The translations under genes and the position numbers were made by a program. Below the pieces are notes generated by a model. The model saw only the letters and a list, made by a program, of their open reading frames with translations, searched no databases and had not been told where the DNA came from. A stretch of DNA of 6,882 nucleotides from Chlamydiales bacterium (lineage in GTDB: Bacteria > Chlamydiota > Chlamydiia > Chlamydiales > FEN-1388). Below, in pieces: positions 5,521 to 6,882 of this stretch. Each line of letters begins with the position of its first letter. Within the stretch, counting starts at the first letter, position 1. The DNA lies in assembly GCA_021372185.1 (NCBI GenBank), contig JAJFUY010000372.1, forward strand, positions 1-6,882. The letters run 5' to 3'.

Positions 5521-6765
5521 ATGTTTAATAATTTTATTGACCTATCACCACTAAAAAATAAAAACTTTAGACGCCTCTTCCTAGGTCAGCTTATTTCTGC
5601 CTTTGGCTCACAGCTAACGGCGGTGATTATCCCCTTCCAGGTATATTTTTTAAGTAAATCTGTGTTGTGGACAGGGCTTGTAAGCGGTGTAGAATTTTTA
5701 TTTTTGTTTATTTCTAGCCTCATTGGCGGCGTCTTTGCTGATAAGTTTGATAAAAGGCGCGTGCTACTTTATGCCGAAGCTATTTTATGCGTGATTCCCC
5801 TACTTTTGGCCCTCAATGCCTCACTTGAAAGCCCAAGCTTAGTCGCTATATTTTTATTGGCGGGTATCTCTTCTTTTATGAACGGCCTGCACCGCCCGGC
5901 GCTAGAAGCCCTAACTCCTCGCTTAGTAGCACCAGAAGATATAGCCAAAGTCTCGGCGTTATCTCCCATGCGCCATATTCTCACTACAATTTTAAGCCCC
6001 CTTATTGGCGGCGTGCTCATTGTCACTATTGGGCCGGCAACTACCTACTGCATTGACGCAATTACATTTTTGATTTCGTTTCTCTTTCTCTTAAGCATCA
6101 AATATAAGGGCGTCTCTCATGAGAAGTCACAAAAAGTAACCCTCAAAAGCTTTTTTGGAGAACTTGTAGAAGGTAAACGCTTTTTACAAACAAGACCCGA
6201 CATACTAGGAAGCTACGTAAATGACTTTGTCGCCATGGTGTTTTGTAACCCAGTAGCGCTCTTTCCGGCATTAGCCGTGGCCTTTGACCAGCTAGGATCT
6301 GTAGGTTTATTGTATGCCCTCCCATCAATTGGTGCATTTATAATGACACTTTTTTCTCGCTGGACCTTGAGCATAAAACGCTGCGGCCTATTTGTAGTCT
6401 TAGCTGCAAGCAGCTGGGCGCTATCCATGCTGTGGGTGGGCCTATCTCCCAACTTTACCTGCATACTTATCGGCCTCTTAGCAGCCGGCTGCTTTGACAT
6501 GATGAGCGGCGTCTTCCGCACCACAATCTGGAATGAAACTATACCCGAAACAGTACGCGGCCGCATGGCCGGCTTTGAAATGCTGAGCTACTTGAGCGGC
6601 CCTCTGCTTGGCAACGCCCTGCTCGGCATGCTAGCCGAATCATTTGGCATCCAACTATCCCTCACAATCGGCGCCTCCATCGCCCTAATCAGCCTAGCAA
6701 TCTTCAACCTCGCTCGCCCCCAGCTCTGGCACTTCCACCGCAACATAGTAACAGATCAAGCCTAA
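5521..6765 (+). CDS. MFS exporter, EntS (YbdA)-like
   Basis: The 414-residue integral membrane protein has about 12 hydrophobic segments spread over its length. A cytoplasmic start LKNKNFRRLFLGQLISAFGS (11-30) leads into TM1. The MFS motif A, GGVFADKFDKRRVLL (69-83), follows TM2. A central cytoplasmic loop (about 193-225) separates the halves. The later P-E-TVRGRMAGFEM segment (342-354) and the closing RPQLWHFHR (399-407) parallel the E. coli enterobactin exporter EntS. The family uses the proton gradient to export siderophores, drugs or other small molecules. The substrate here is unknown, and I see no siderophore synthesis gene in the window. The start is fixed by the promoter and the length is normal for the family. 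Base composition rises from about 27% GC in the first 60 bases to about 57% in the last 200. It is divergent from the IQM-like pair. Confidence 0.9.
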   Translation: MFNNFIDLSPLKNKNFRRLFLGQLISAFGSQLTAVIIPFQVYFLSKSVLWTGLVSGVEFLFLFISSLIGGVFADKFDKRRVLLYAEAILCVIPLLLALNASLESPSLVAIFLLAGISSFMNGLHRPALEALTPRLVAPEDIAKVSALSPMRHILTTILSPLIGGVLIVTIGPATTYCIDAITFLISFLFLLSIKYKGVSHEKSQKVTLKSFFGELVEGKRFLQTRPDILGSYVNDFVAMVFCNPVALFPALAVAFDQLGSVGLLYALPSIGAFIMTLFSRWTLSIKRCGLFVVLAASSWALSMLWVGLSPNFTCILIGLLAAGCFDMMSGVFRTTIWNETIPETVRGRMAGFEMLSYLSGPLLGNALLGMLAESFGIQLSLTIGASIALISLAIFNLARPQLWHFHRNIVTDQA

Positions 6766-6849
6766 ACTCATTTCTTTTTAATTCATACTCTGATACATTA
6801 CATCACAATAGAAAGAATAGTTACGATTATTATTAAATTGAGGGGCTAT

Positions 6850-6882
6850 ATGGCACAGGGCGTTTTAATGAGAAATTCTTGA
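6850..6882 (+). CDS. Possible 10-residue ORF or gene start at the window edge
   Basis: ATG 6850 reads MAQGVLMRNS and then TGA, which is the last codon of the window. It has GAGG (6840-6843, within GAGGGG) six bases upstream and a TATTAT (6828-6833) that could be a -10 box. This layout suits a real translation start, so it may be a leader peptide, a damaged gene start or chance. The gap from the MFS stop holds nothing else I can name. Confidence 0.25.
   Translation: MAQGVLMRNS

Noticed and set aside
5769..6566. Minus-strand open frames opposite the MFS gene
   Set aside because: The plus-strand frame is a full-length, clearly recognisable transporter. The reverse frames overlap one another and show no family features.
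1..6882. Reassignment of TGA as a sense codon
   Set aside because: All main genes are full length under the standard bacterial code and use TGG for Trp. The lack of TGA stops in so few genes is weak evidence.

Overview
The window is an AT-rich bacterial segment with short intergenic gaps and conventional stops (TAA for most genes, TAG once). It mixes ordinary bacterial surface-sugar and transport genes with proteins of eukaryotic type: a ubiquitin-specific-protease-like protein and two tandem proteins resembling the conserved region of plant IQM proteins. That mix suggests a host-associated bacterium, such as an intracellular symbiont or parasite of protists. Dependentiae/Babeliae, Chlamydiae or Legionella-like lineages are possible, but nothing here fixes the taxonomy.

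Layout. On the minus strand, 1-1361 holds a probable operon read right to left. It has a promoter near 1397-1425, a 44-residue basic protein (1227-1361), an SpsF-family cytidylyltransferase-like protein (415-1197), and a GNAT acetyltransferase cut by the left window edge (1-412) that starts two bases after the spsF stop. SpsF plus a PseH-type GNAT points to a nonulosonic acid or related surface-glycan pathway. A 24-bp palindrome lies between the small gene and spsF.

On the plus strand, 1479-2831 encodes a 450-residue USP (peptidase C19)-like protein with its Cys, QDA-EF and GHF boxes in order. It is followed at 2884-3531 by a polar, cysteine-free, probably disordered protein of unknown function with a strong ribosome binding site. 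The next gene is on the opposite strand, and the convergent gap (3532-3692) holds a roughly 109-bp imperfect inverted repeat with perfect 16-bp ends, which may be a bidirectional terminator or a small palindromic element.

On the minus strand, 3693-4526 and 4589-5431 are tandem paralogs of about 280 residues. They share an FQHTSF...SGHYHP domain that resembles plant IQM proteins but lacks an IQ calmodulin-binding helix. Divergent from them, 5521-6765 encodes an EntS-like MFS exporter. The last 117 bases hold a well-spaced ribosome binding site and a 10-codon reading frame ending exactly at the window edge.

The most interesting content is the group of eukaryote-like genes between about 1.48 and 5.43 kb: a candidate deubiquitinase-type effector with non-standard details at its active-site boxes, a disordered partner gene, and a duplicated IQM-like pair. 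These are candidate host-directed effectors. This is inference from domain resemblance and context; no secretion signal or host was observed.
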